Of a stretch of DNA of 8,488 nucleotides, positions 1 through 6,790 are shown in pieces. The stretch is from assembly GCA_028292785.1 (NCBI GenBank), contig JAQGLQ010000582.1, positions 1-8,488 of the forward strand, given 5' to 3'. The notes under the pieces were generated by a model. It was given only the letters and a program-made list of their open reading frames with translations, was not told the DNA's origin and searched no databases. The first letter of the stretch is position 1, and each line of letters starts with the position of its first letter. Source of the stretch: Noviherbaspirillum sp. GTDB lineage: Bacteria > Pseudomonadota > Gammaproteobacteria > Burkholderiales > Burkholderiaceae. The translations under genes and the position numbers were made by a program.

Positions 1-47
1 CGCATAGCGGCCCCGTTGGGCGTAGAATTAAAACTCGCTTGACCAGC

Positions 48-52
48 AAGGA
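48..52 (+). promoter_or_regulatory. Ribosome binding site deciding a TTG start
   Basis: AAGGA lies 7 bases before the TTG at 60. It favours that start over the in-frame TTG at 39, which has only A/T- and C-rich sequence upstream. Starting at 60 also places a basic residue directly after the initiator Met, as expected for a short lipoprotein signal peptide. Confidence 0.7.
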
Positions 53-59
53 TTATCCA

Positions 60-1877
60 TTGAAAAACGTTCTCCTGATTGTAACTCTGTCGGCGGGGTT
101 GTCGGCGTGTGCGTCATGGCCGCCACAATCGGCGTCGAAAACGTCCGGCGCGGAGGCTTCACCTGCTCCGGCCGCGGCCGCACCCGAGCAGATGCCGCAA
201 AGACAATTGGTGTCGCGCAGAGGCCGCCTTGCGACAAGCGAAACGCAATCCACGGATCCGCTTCCGACCCTCGAGCTGACCAATGAACTTTTATACAAGT
301 TATTGAGCGCCGAGATTGCTTCCCAGCGCGGGCAATGGCAAACCGCCTATATATCCACCTTGACGCTTGCACAACAGACGCGCGATCCGAGACTGGCGCG
401 CCGGGCCGCCGAAATCGCGATCGGCGCCAAGCGCTCGGAGGAGGCCCTCAATGCAGTACGGGTATGGCGCACTCTGGCGCCCAATTCCGATGAAGCAATG
501 CAATATTATTTAAGCTTCATCATTCTTGGAGATAATCTCGCGGAAGCCCAGCCCATCCTGGAGCAGCGCCTGAAAGAAGCGCAGCCTCAGACACGCGGCT
601 TGATGGCGTTCCAGATCCAGCGGATGCTCGCCCGCGCGAAGAACAAGGCCGCGGCGTTTACCTTGCTGGAGGACTTGCTTAATCCTTATCTGTCGCTGCC
701 CGAGGCGCATCTGGCCCTTGCCCAGGGAGCGTTCGCCAATGGCGACAAGATCCGGGCGGAACAGGAAGCCAGGCTAGCCCTCAAGGCGAAGCCCGATTCC
801 GAACTGGCCGCACTGACGCTTGCACAAGTGGTGTCCGAAAAGAACGACGCCGGCAAGCTGCTGGCCGATTTCCTGAAGAGCTATCCGAAATCGCGTGAAG
901 TGCGGATGGCCTACGCGCGCATGCTGGTCGACCAGAAGCAGTACGACAAGGCGCGCGCTGAATTTCAAATCCTGCTCAAGGACCAGCCGGAAGATTTGAC
1001 CGCTCTCTTTGCGCTCGGCATTCTCAGTACGCAAATCAATGATGCGGTCTCTGCCGAACAATACCTGACTACTTATCTGCGGACCTTGGCCGCGCAGCCG
1101 GACGAAGACCGCGATCCGACGCAAGCGCTGCTGATCCTGGCGCAACTCGCCGAAGACCGCAAGGATACCGACGCCGCGCTCAAATGGCTGGCCCAGGTCG
1201 AACCCGGCGAGGGCTATCTCGGCGCCCGGATAAAGCGGGCCCAGCTTCTTGCCAAGCGCGGCGACCTAGATGGGGCGCGCAAGTCGCTGCATGAGATCAG
1301 CACCTCGACAGAGCGCGAACAGATACAGGTCGTCATCGCGGAAGGTCAGATGCTGCGCGATGCGAATCAGCCGAAAGTGGCGATGGAGATGCTGGGCGCG
1401 GCCCTCAAGCGCTTTCCCGATAATGTCGATCTGCTGTACGACTATGCGATGCATGCCGAGAAAATCAATCAGCTCGACGTCATGGAAGCATCGCTGCGCA
1501 AGGTGATGCGCCTCGCGCCCGATAATCAGCATGCTTACAATGCGCTCGGATATTCGTTTGCCGAGCGCAATATTCGCCTTCCCGAAGCGTATGCACTGAT
1601 AGAAAAGGCGCTTCAACTGGCGCCGGACGATCCTTTCATCATGGATAGCATGGGTTGGGTGCAATTCCGCATGGGCCGTCTGAAGGAAGCGGAAGCCATG
1701 CTGCGCCGCGCGCATGAGATACGGCCCGATGCGGAAATCGCGGTGCATCTGGGCGAAGTGCTGTGGGTTATAGGACAAAAGGAAGACGCACGCAAATTCT
1801 GGCGCGACGCCCAGAAGAAGGACCCCCAGAACGACACGCTCAAGAGCACGCTGGCGCGCTTCAATCTGAGCCTATGA
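60..1877 (+). CDS. TPR-repeat outer-membrane lipoprotein, LbcA-like
   Basis: This is a secreted lipoprotein built mostly of tetratricopeptide repeats, about 605 residues long. The N-terminus has one Lys, a hydrophobic stretch and the lipobox LSAC, with the lipidated Cys at residue 17; the following residue is Ala, which fits outer-membrane sorting. A low-complexity Ala/Pro linker follows. Helical repeats then run to the C-terminus; the clearest TPR units lie at about residues 278-344 and 490-592. I chose the TTG at 60 because AAGGA (48-52) lies 7 bases upstream; a TTG at 39 would add seven residues but has no ribosome-binding site. TAGAAT (23-28) could be a -10 box, but its -35 would fall at the window edge. 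The gene overlaps lolB by ATGA. In Pseudomonas the TPR lipoprotein in this same place (PA4667, LbcA) binds and activates the periplasmic protease CtpA, which degrades peptidoglycan hydrolases. That role here is inferred from synteny and architecture only. Confidence 0.85.
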   Translation: MKNVLLIVTLSAGLSACASWPPQSASKTSGAEASPAPAAAAPEQMPQRQLVSRRGRLATSETQSTDPLPTLELTNELLYKLLSAEIASQRGQWQTAYISTLTLAQQTRDPRLARRAAEIAIGAKRSEEALNAVRVWRTLAPNSDEAMQYYLSFIILGDNLAEAQPILEQRLKEAQPQTRGLMAFQIQRMLARAKNKAAAFTLLEDLLNPYLSLPEAHLALAQGAFANGDKIRAEQEARLALKAKPDSELAALTLAQVVSEKNDAGKLLADFLKSYPKSREVRMAYARMLVDQKQYDKARAEFQILLKDQPEDLTALFALGILSTQINDAVSAEQYLTTYLRTLAAQPDEDRDPTQALLILAQLAEDRKDTDAALKWLAQVEPGEGYLGARIKRAQLLAKRGDLDGARKSLHEISTSTEREQIQVVIAEGQMLRDANQPKVAMEMLGAALKRFPDNVDLLYDYAMHAEKINQLDVMEASLRKVMRLAPDNQHAYNALGYSFAERNIRLPEAYALIEKALQLAPDDPFIMDSMGWVQFRMGRLKEAEAMLRRAHEIRPDAEIAVHLGEVLWVIGQKEDARKFWRDAQKKDPQNDTLKSTLARFNLSL

Positions 1878-2494
1878 TTCCGGCTTTTTTGCGGAAGTGC
1901 GCGCTCGCCGCAGCGCTGCCGTTGATGCTGGGCGCCTGCGCCTCCCTGTCACCCTCCGCAGCGCCGTCGCCCGCGACGCAGACCCGGCCCACGCGGTCGT
2001 ACATCGATACGTTGGACGTGGGCGGACGCCTTTCCATGAGATATCAAAATCAGGGCAGGGACGAAGCGGTGCACGGAAATTTCCTGTGGAGTCAGACGCC
2101 GACACGCACCGGCATCACCCTGCTTTCGCCGCTCGGGCAAACACTCGCGATCATCGAGGCGACGCCCGACGGCGCAACTCTGGCGCAGGCGGGACAGCCT
2201 GTGCGCAGCGCCGCCGACGTGGATGCGCTCGTGGCGGAAGTGCTGGGATGGCCGCTGCCGGTTGCCGGACTGCGCGACTGGCTGCAAGGCTTCGCCGTCG
2301 ATGCCGACGGCAAGCGCTTCATCGCGACGCCGCAGGCGACGGAGGTTGCTACCCGCGACGGATGGCGTATCCGCTATGCTTCCTGGGATGAAAGCCAGTC
2401 GCGCCCCAGGCGCATTGACCTCGATCGTCCTACCACGCAAGCCGGCGACGTATCGATCCGCATCGTTATCGACAGCTGGCAGGCGAACCAATGA
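1874..2494 (+). CDS. lolB: Outer-membrane lipoprotein receptor LolB
   Basis: LolB is the outer-membrane lipoprotein that takes lipoproteins from the periplasmic carrier LolA and inserts them into the inner leaflet of the outer membrane. The product is 206 residues, the usual size. It starts with a signal peptide with Arg7-Lys8, a hydrophobic core and the lipobox LGAC, with Cys22 lipidated and Ala at the next position. The mature part has the family pattern: a GGRLS strand near residue 50, then NFLWSQTP and LLSPLGQTLA segments, then a tryptophan-containing GWPLPVAGLRDWL region. The frame is open further upstream, but the ATG at 1874 overlaps the stop of the TPR gene by ATGA and directly precedes the signal peptide, so it is the natural start. 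There is no good ribosome-binding site, which points to translational coupling. It also overlaps ispE by ATGA. Confidence 0.93.
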   Translation: MIPAFLRKCALAAALPLMLGACASLSPSAAPSPATQTRPTRSYIDTLDVGGRLSMRYQNQGRDEAVHGNFLWSQTPTRTGITLLSPLGQTLAIIEATPDGATLAQAGQPVRSAADVDALVAEVLGWPLPVAGLRDWLQGFAVDADGKRFIATPQATEVATRDGWRIRYASWDESQSRPRRIDLDRPTTQAGDVSIRIVIDSWQANQ

Positions 2495-3375
2495 AAAACC
2501 GCGTTCTCGAGAACTGCCCCGCCCCTGCCAAGCTCAACCTCTTCCTGCATGTCACCGGAAGACGGCCGGACGGATACCACTTGCTGCAGACCGCCTTTCA
2601 ACTGATCGATCGGGGCGATCTGCTGCATTTCCGGGTGCGCGACGATGGCGCGATCCGCCGCGTCACGGAAGTCGACGGCGTACCGGAAGAATCGGATCTC
2701 ATCATACGGGCTGCGCATATCCTGAAATCGGAAGCCGGCCGCAATCGGGATACAAGGAACCTTGGAGCCGACATCGCGATCGAAAAGCGGTTGCCCATGG
2801 GTGGCGGGCTCGGCGGCGGCTCGTCCGACGCCGCCACGACGCTGATCGTGCTGAACCATCTTTGGGAGACCGGGTTCACCAGGGCGGAACTGATGGCGCT
2901 GGGTTTGCGGTTGGGCGCCGACGTCCCGTTTTTCGTGTTTGGCCAGAATGCATTCGCAGAAGGAGTGGGCGAAGCGCTCGCGCCGCTCAAGACCCCGGCC
3001 TGCTGGTATGTAGTCATCGAACCCGGCGTCGCAGCCCCGACCGCATTGATATTTGCCTCACCGGAATTGACAAGAGACTCGAAACCCGTCAGAATAACGG
3101 ACTTTCCTGAGGCCTCTACCGGCTTCGGAAAAAACGACCTGCAAGTCGTGGCGTCCAAGTTGTTTCCTCCAATTGCAGAAGCGCTGAAATGGCTGCAACC
3201 ATTTGGGGAAGCAAGGATGACCGGCTCCGGTGCATGTGTTTTCTGCGCGTTCCGACATGAATACGATGCAGACCAAGCGCTTGAGAAAGTGCTCAGGCAC
3301 GGACCCGGATCCTGGAAAGCATGGAAAGCCAGAGCGATCGAGTATCATCCACTCTCGCATTTGCTGGGGTCGTAG
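2491..3375 (+). CDS. ispE: 4-diphosphocytidyl-2-C-methyl-D-erythritol kinase
   Basis: IspE is the cytoplasmic GHMP-family kinase that phosphorylates the 2-hydroxyl of 4-diphosphocytidyl-methylerythritol with ATP, the fourth step of the MEP route to isoprenoids. The protein is 294 residues, normal for the family. Visible motifs are PAKLNLFL at 12-19 with the active-site Lys14, the glycine-rich ATP loop LPMGGGLGGGSSDAA at 101-115, GADVPFF at 142-148 with the catalytic Asp, and the third GHMP motif MTGSGACVF at 233-241. The ATG overlaps the lolB stop by ATGA, with AGG (2481-2483) 7 bases upstream. It is the third gene of the lipoprotein/lolB/ispE unit. The lolB-ispE pairing is very widely conserved in beta- and gammaproteobacteria. 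Confidence 0.96.
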   Translation: MKNRVLENCPAPAKLNLFLHVTGRRPDGYHLLQTAFQLIDRGDLLHFRVRDDGAIRRVTEVDGVPEESDLIIRAAHILKSEAGRNRDTRNLGADIAIEKRLPMGGGLGGGSSDAATTLIVLNHLWETGFTRAELMALGLRLGADVPFFVFGQNAFAEGVGEALAPLKTPACWYVVIEPGVAAPTALIFASPELTRDSKPVRITDFPEASTGFGKNDLQVVASKLFPPIAEALKWLQPFGEARMTGSGACVFCAFRHEYDADQALEKVLRHGPGSWKAWKARAIEYHPLSHLLGS

Positions 3376-3445
3376 CCAAGAATTTTGTTTGACGTTGCGT
3401 ATCGCGGCAGATTGCGACGATGCAGCGGCAAATACCCGATCGTGT

Positions 3446-3522
3446 AGGGGAGTCGCCAAGTTGGTCAAGGCACCGGATTTTGATTCCGGCATTCGAAGGT
3501 TCGAATCCTTCCTCCCCTGCCA
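3446..3522 (+). tRNA. tRNA-Gln (anticodon UUG)
   Basis: All arms can be drawn by eye. The acceptor stem AGGGGAG pairs perfectly with CTCCCCT, followed by discriminator G and an encoded CCA. The anticodon stem CCGGA/TCCGG encloses the loop TTTTGAT, giving anticodon TTG, which reads CAA glutamine codons. The T arm is GAAGG/CCTTC around TTCGAAT. Length is 77 bases including CCA. It lies 70 bases after ispE. TTGACG at 3389-3394 could be a -35 box, but no convincing -10 follows at the right distance, so it may instead be processed from the ispE transcript. Confidence 0.97.
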
Positions 3523-3554
3523 TTAGCACTCACAAAAAGTACAGCAGAAAACGA

Positions 3555-3601
3555 AAAAGCCGCCAATGCAAGACTGGAAAGTCAACGTGTTGGCGGCTTT
3601 T
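3555..3601 (+). terminator. Intrinsic terminator or prs leader attenuator hairpin
   Basis: The arms AAAAGCCGCCAA (3555-3566) and TTGGCGGCTTTT (3590-3601) form a perfect 12-base-pair stem ending in a T-run and followed by AACCTTTTAACTTT. The 23-base loop contains a smaller hairpin, GACT-GGAA-AGTC (3572-3583), capped by a GNRA-type tetraloop. On the opposite strand the stem is also followed by T residues. It may simply end the ispE/tRNA-Gln transcript. It also lies 29 bases before the prs ATG with no obvious promoter in between, so a leader or attenuator role for prs is possible. Confidence 0.75.
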
Positions 3602-3630
3602 AACCTTTTAACTTTGCAGCTAGGTATGGC

Positions 3631-4581
3631 ATGGCGCTTGAGAACCTGATGGTCTTTACCGGCAACGCAAATCCGGAGTTGGCAGCCGGTGTCGCGAAGC
3701 AGCTCGGAATTCCGCTTGGAAAAGCCGTTATTTCGAAGTTTTCCGACGGCGAAGTCATGGTCGAGATCAACGAGAACGTGCGCGGCAAGGATGTATTCGT
3801 GCTGCAATCCACGTGTGCGCCGACCAACGACAACCTGATGGAAATCATGCTGATGGTGGATGCGCTGAAACGCGCTTCGGCCGGACGCATTACCGCCGCG
3901 ATTCCTTATTTCGGCTATGCGCGCCAGGATCGCCGCCCACGTTCCGCGCGGGTCGCGATTTCCGCCAAGGTGGTCGCCAACATGCTGCAGGAAGCCGGTG
4001 TCGAACGCGTGCTGATCATGGATCTGCATGCCGACCAGATCCAGGGTTTCTTCGACATTCCCGTCGATAACATCTACGCTTCGCCTATCCTGCTGAGCGA
4101 CCTGGTGAGCAAGAATTACGACGACCTGCTGGTGGTATCGCCGGACGTCGGCGGCGTCGTGCGCGCACGCGCATTGGCGAAGCGCCTGAACTGTGACCTT
4201 GCGATCATCGACAAGCGTCGCCCCAAGGCGAACGTGTCGGAAGTGATGAACATCATCGGCGAGGTCGAAGGCCGCAACTGCGTGATCATGGATGACATGG
4301 TGGACACGGCGGGCACCCTGACCAAGGCAGCCGAAGTGCTGAAAGAGCGCGGCGCGAAAAAAGTGGTCGCGTACTGTACACATCCCGTGCTGTCCGGCCC
4401 GGCAATCGACCGGATCAACAGCTCGCCGCTGGACGAACTGGTTGTGACCGATACGATTCCGCTGTCCCCGGCATGCAAGGCATCCAGCAAGATTCGCCAG
4501 CTGTCCTGCGCCGGCCTTCTGGCTGAGACTTTCAAGCGCATTACCAAGGGCGACTCGGTGATGTCGCTGTTCGCCGACTAG
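3631..4581 (+). CDS. prs: Ribose-phosphate pyrophosphokinase (PRPP synthetase)
   Basis: Prs transfers pyrophosphate from ATP to ribose 5-phosphate to make PRPP, the precursor for purines, pyrimidines, NAD, His and Trp; it acts in the cytoplasm as a hexamer. The protein is 316 residues, standard for class I bacterial Prs. The conserved parts are all present: the FSDGE segment at 37-41, the catalytic flexible loop beginning [20 protein letters not shown] at 93-112, the His of [11 protein letters not shown] at 131-141, the pyrophosphate-loop region [11 protein letters not shown] at 170-180, and the PRPP-binding loop DDMVDTAGT at 221-229. The start is the ATG at 3631 with a modest AGGT (3622-3625) 5 bases upstream. 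The nearby ATG at 3626 is out of frame. The 108-base gap after tRNA-Gln holds the hairpin at 3555-3601. No clear promoter was found. Confidence 0.97.
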   Translation: MALENLMVFTGNANPELAAGVAKQLGIPLGKAVISKFSDGEVMVEINENVRGKDVFVLQSTCAPTNDNLMEIMLMVDALKRASAGRITAAIPYFGYARQDRRPRSARVAISAKVVANMLQEAGVERVLIMDLHADQIQGFFDIPVDNIYASPILLSDLVSKNYDDLLVVSPDVGGVVRARALAKRLNCDLAIIDKRRPKANVSEVMNIIGEVEGRNCVIMDDMVDTAGTLTKAAEVLKERGAKKVVAYCTHPVLSGPAIDRINSSPLDELVVTDTIPLSPACKASSKIRQLSCAGLLAETFKRITKGDSVMSLFAD

Positions 4582-4597
4582 CATTCGCATGAATTTT

Positions 4598-4671
4598 CCC
4601 CCTGCCCTGATCGGCGGGGGTCTTGAAATCCCCTGGTCGCGGGGGATTTACACCCTGAGGCGAAATGCCTC
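4598..4671 (+). promoter_or_regulatory. Hairpin cluster in the prs-rplY spacer
   Basis: Three local hairpins follow one another. CCCCC-T-GCC (4598-4606) pairs with GGCGGGGG (4613-4620) with one bulged T. AAATCCCC (4626-4633) pairs with GGGGATTT (4642-4649). GAGGC (4657-4661) pairs with GCCTC (4667-4671). The G-run 4616-4620 can alternatively pair with the C-run 4630-4633, so the first two stems compete. None is followed by a good T-run, so this is not a standard terminator. TTGAAA (4623-4628) resembles a -35 box without a convincing -10. The cluster may be an mRNA leader of rplY or a weak processing or attenuation site. That role is inferred. Confidence 0.4.
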
Positions 4672-4679
4672 GCATCAAT

Positions 4680-4683
4680 GGAG
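4680..4683 (+). promoter_or_regulatory. Ribosome binding site deciding the rplY start
   Basis: GGAG lies 6 bases before the ATG at 4690. Another in-frame ATG at 4678 overlaps this GGAG and would add MEST, which L25/CTC proteins do not have; the site therefore supports 4690. Confidence 0.75.
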
Positions 4684-4689
4684 TCAACA

Positions 4690-5310
4690 ATGAAAGTAAT
4701 CGCATTTCCACGCAAAGAGCAGGGGTCCGGAGCGAGCCGCCGCCTGCGCAATGCTGGCCAAACCCCAGGCATCATCTATGGCGGCACCGCTGCACCGGTC
4801 ACTATCGCACTCGACCATAACGCGCTTTTCCACGCGCTGAAAAAAGAGACATTCCATTCGTCCATCCTGGACATGGAAGTCGATGGTAAAGTCGAAAAAG
4901 TCCTGTTGCGCGATTTCCAGATGCACGCATTCAAACAGCTGGTGCTGCACGCCGACTTCCAGCGCGTCGATGAAAAGCAGAAGATCCACGTGAAGGTGCC
5001 TCTGCACTTCGTGAACGCGGAAGTTTCTCCTGCGGTGAAGCTTGGCGGCGCCATCATCAGCCACGTGATGACCGAGCTGGACGTCACCTGCCTGCCGGCC
5101 GACCTGCCCGAGTTCATCGAAGTCGACCTGTCGTCCGTCGAAGTTGGTCAATCGGTTCACCTGGCCAACATCAAGCTGCCGAATGGCGTTACTCCGGTAC
5201 TGCATGGCCAGGAAGATCCGACCATCGCGATCGCGACGGTTCCGGCTGGACAGGTATCCGCCGACGAAGCCGCCGCAGCGGAAGAAACTCCGCCCGCCGA
5301 GAAGAAGTAA
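4690..5310 (+). CDS. rplY: 50S ribosomal protein L25, CTC type
   Basis: L25 binds 5S rRNA in the central protuberance of the 50S subunit. This is the long CTC/TL5-type form, 206 residues, rather than the roughly 95-residue E. coli form. The N-terminal rRNA-binding domain (about residues 1-92) opens with [20 protein letters not shown] and contains the [12 protein letters not shown] motif. The C-terminal beta-rich domain (about 95-185) includes [18 protein letters not shown] and a [20 protein letters not shown] segment. It ends in an Ala/Glu/Pro/Lys tail. It follows prs in the same orientation after 108 bases, an order conserved in many beta- and gammaproteobacteria. The start at 4690 is set by GGAG at 4680-4683 and by family alignment. 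A small hairpin, GAGAAG (5299-5304) with CTTCTC (5315-5320), spans the stop codon. Confidence 0.95.
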   Translation: MKVIAFPRKEQGSGASRRLRNAGQTPGIIYGGTAAPVTIALDHNALFHALKKETFHSSILDMEVDGKVEKVLLRDFQMHAFKQLVLHADFQRVDEKQKIHVKVPLHFVNAEVSPAVKLGGAIISHVMTELDVTCLPADLPEFIEVDLSSVEVGQSVHLANIKLPNGVTPVLHGQEDPTIAIATVPAGQVSADEAAAAEETPPAEKK

Positions 5311-5338
5311 TCATCTTCTCCGGCAGTGCCGGCCCTCG

Positions 5339-5364
5339 AACCCGCCATTCCTGGCGGGTTTTTT
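5339..5364 (+). terminator. Intrinsic terminator of rplY
   Basis: AACCCGCCA (5339-5347) and TGGCGGGTT (5352-5360) form a 9-base-pair stem around the loop TTCC, followed by TTTT to make a run of six T (5359-5364). It lies 28 bases after the rplY stop. A small CCGGC-AGT-GCCGG hairpin (5320-5332) precedes it. This is a textbook intrinsic terminator on the + strand. On the - strand the stem is not followed by T residues, so it is not a good terminator for the convergent operon. Confidence 0.92.
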
Positions 5365-5453
5365 ATTGGCCAAACGATTTTTAATGTCGCAAGTCACCGG
5401 ATCAAGGTGGATCAGGACGGCGACCACCAATCCGCAGGAATTTTCAGGCACGC
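5365..5453. other. Convergent intergenic spacer
   Basis: This short gap separates the rplY terminator from the end of the minus-strand operon. It contains no credible gene. A weak GGTGG/CCACC inverted repeat (5407-5411 with 5425-5429) has no T-run on the - strand. No convincing terminator for the minus-strand operon was seen here. Confidence 0.6.
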
Positions 5454-6788
5454 TCAAATGAGTCGCGGCAACTCGATTGTGAATGTGCTTCCCAATCCGG
5501 CGCCGCCGCTTGACGCGGTAACCATACCATCGTGCAACTCGACGATGCTTTTGACAAGGGCGAGCCCCAGGCCCAGACCGCCATTTTTCCGGTCCGTCGA
5601 TCGTTCCGCCTGTACGTACAGATCGAACAGATACGGCATCATGCCGGGCTCGATGCCATCACCATTGTCGGTAACGTCCAGCGTGACCTTGCTTTCACCA
5701 GACGCAACGATGACCGAAATGTTGCCGCCTTCCGGCGTATAGCGGGCGGCGTTGCTGAGCAGATTGCTGACGACTTGAACCAGGCGTGTCGCGTCTCCCG
5801 AGACCCAACACGGATCATCCGGCAAGCTGGTCGCGAGCGTATGTGATCGTGCCTTGATGAAGGGGCTGACCTGTTCTATCGCGCCTTGCAGCGCCACACG
5901 CATATCAAACGGTATTTTTCGGAGGACGACCAGTCCCCGGCTGACGCGGGAGACGTCGAGGAGGTCCTCGACAAGCCGGTTCATGTGACCAACCTGGCGT
6001 GTGATGATTTGCCCCAGCTGGGCGCTGCGCTCCGGCCCGGGGGCCTGCGTTTCGAGTAAGTTGGCAGCCATGGCGGCAGCGGCCAACGGATTGCGCAATT
6101 CGTGGCTCAGGATGGCCAGAAACTCATCCTTGCGCCGGTCAGCCTGCTGGAGCTGCGTCGCCTTTTTGTCGAGCTCCGAATACAGTGCCACGACACCGGC
6201 ATTGGTATCTCTTAACTCTTGTGTCAACTGCAGCAATTCGTTCTGCTTCGCCTTCAGTTCGTCCAAGGCATCGATCAGTTCCTTGTTTTGCTGTTGCACC
6301 TCCGACAAGGCCGCATTATTCGGCAAAGCGGCAAGCCGGGCCCCGAACGATCCGATCATCGCGGCCGTCAGCAACGGCGCACCAGTCGGTAGCGCCTTCT
6401 TCAACTCGATGGTAGTGCCCGTGCCATTTCCGGTGCTGATATCGCAGTGCTCCATCAGACGCCGGGCGCCAAGAATGCCGAGCCCCAGACCTGTCGCGGA
6501 ACGGTAGTGGCCAGCCAGGATTGAATCCAGGTCTTCTATACCGGAGCCTTTGTCCTCGATGCGAACCACCAGCATCTGCGGCATGGCTTCGTCGGCAATC
6601 GAGAATTCGACCCTCCCTGCGACGGCATAATCGAAAGTGTTGCGAGACAGTTCGGATACGGCGGTCGCGATCCGCGCCTGATCCTGCTTGTCGAAACCGC
6701 ATAATGCGGCGATTTGCCGGGCGCGCTGGCGCGAGGCGACCACATCGAGTTCATTCCTTACCGCGAGACTCAGTATCCGCAGAGACAT
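5454..6788 (-). CDS. Hybrid kinase: RsbT-like ATPase domain + HisKA/HATPase histidine kinase
   Basis: This is a soluble 444-residue kinase with two ATP-binding modules. Residues 1-133 form an RsbT/RsbW-like GHKL domain with N-box SELSRN (45-50), G1 DKGSGI (79-84), G2 GLGLGI (100-105) and a final GTGTT. A heptad-like, Gln/Leu/Lys-rich helix (about 161-222) is a likely coiled-coil dimer linker. A complete histidine kinase core follows: H-box FLAILSHELRNPL with the phospho-accepting His229, N-box SNLLSNAARYTP (341-352), G1 DNGDGI (374-379) and G2 GGLGLGLAL (403-411). There is no membrane segment, PAS, GAF or receiver domain. It is the last gene of the minus-strand operon, 2 bases after the phosphatase stop. 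I chose the ATG at 6788 because AAAGG (6801-6797) is 8 bases upstream; the TTG at 6794 would be only 2 bases from it. Both ATPase domains look intact. The phosphotransfer partner is not visible, and the N-terminal domain may bind the RsbS/RsbR scaffold as RsbT does (inferred). Confidence 0.9.
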   Translation of the reverse strand: MSLRILSLAVRNELDVVASRQRARQIAALCGFDKQDQARIATAVSELSRNTFDYAVAGRVEFSIADEAMPQMLVVRIEDKGSGIEDLDSILAGHYRSATGLGLGILGARRLMEHCDISTGNGTGTTIELKKALPTGAPLLTAAMIGSFGARLAALPNNAALSEVQQQNKELIDALDELKAKQNELLQLTQELRDTNAGVVALYSELDKKATQLQQADRRKDEFLAILSHELRNPLAAAAMAANLLETQAPGPERSAQLGQIITRQVGHMNRLVEDLLDVSRVSRGLVVLRKIPFDMRVALQGAIEQVSPFIKARSHTLATSLPDDPCWVSGDATRLVQVVSNLLSNAARYTPEGGNISVIVASGESKVTLDVTDNGDGIEPGMMPYLFDLYVQAERSTDRKNGGLGLGLALVKSIVELHDGMVTASSGGAGLGSTFTIELPRLI

Positions 6789-6790
6789 GA

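Noticed and set aside
1..38. Start of a divergent mutM gene at the left edge
   Set aside because: mutM often lies next to this TPR gene, but the minus strand here shows no MPELPE-type start, so nothing can be claimed.
1266..1778. Minus-strand open frame (170 codons) opposite the TPR gene
   Set aside because: The TPR repeats on the plus strand account for the sequence; the reverse frame has no coherent pattern or ribosome-binding site.
3523..4590. Long minus-strand open frame (355 codons) opposite prs
   Set aside because: It is the mirror frame of the unmistakable prs gene. Its translation is rich in His, Arg and Gln without any domain pattern, as expected from an antisense shadow.
5365..5453. 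Intrinsic terminator for the minus-strand operon
   Set aside because: Only a weak 5-bp inverted repeat without a T-run on that strand was found. The strong hairpin at 5339-5360 has its T-run on the plus strand only.
6001..6507. Plus-strand open frame (168 codons) opposite the hybrid kinase
   Set aside because: Its sequence is Ser/Ala/Cys-rich with no family signature, and the minus-strand frame carries clear kinase motifs.
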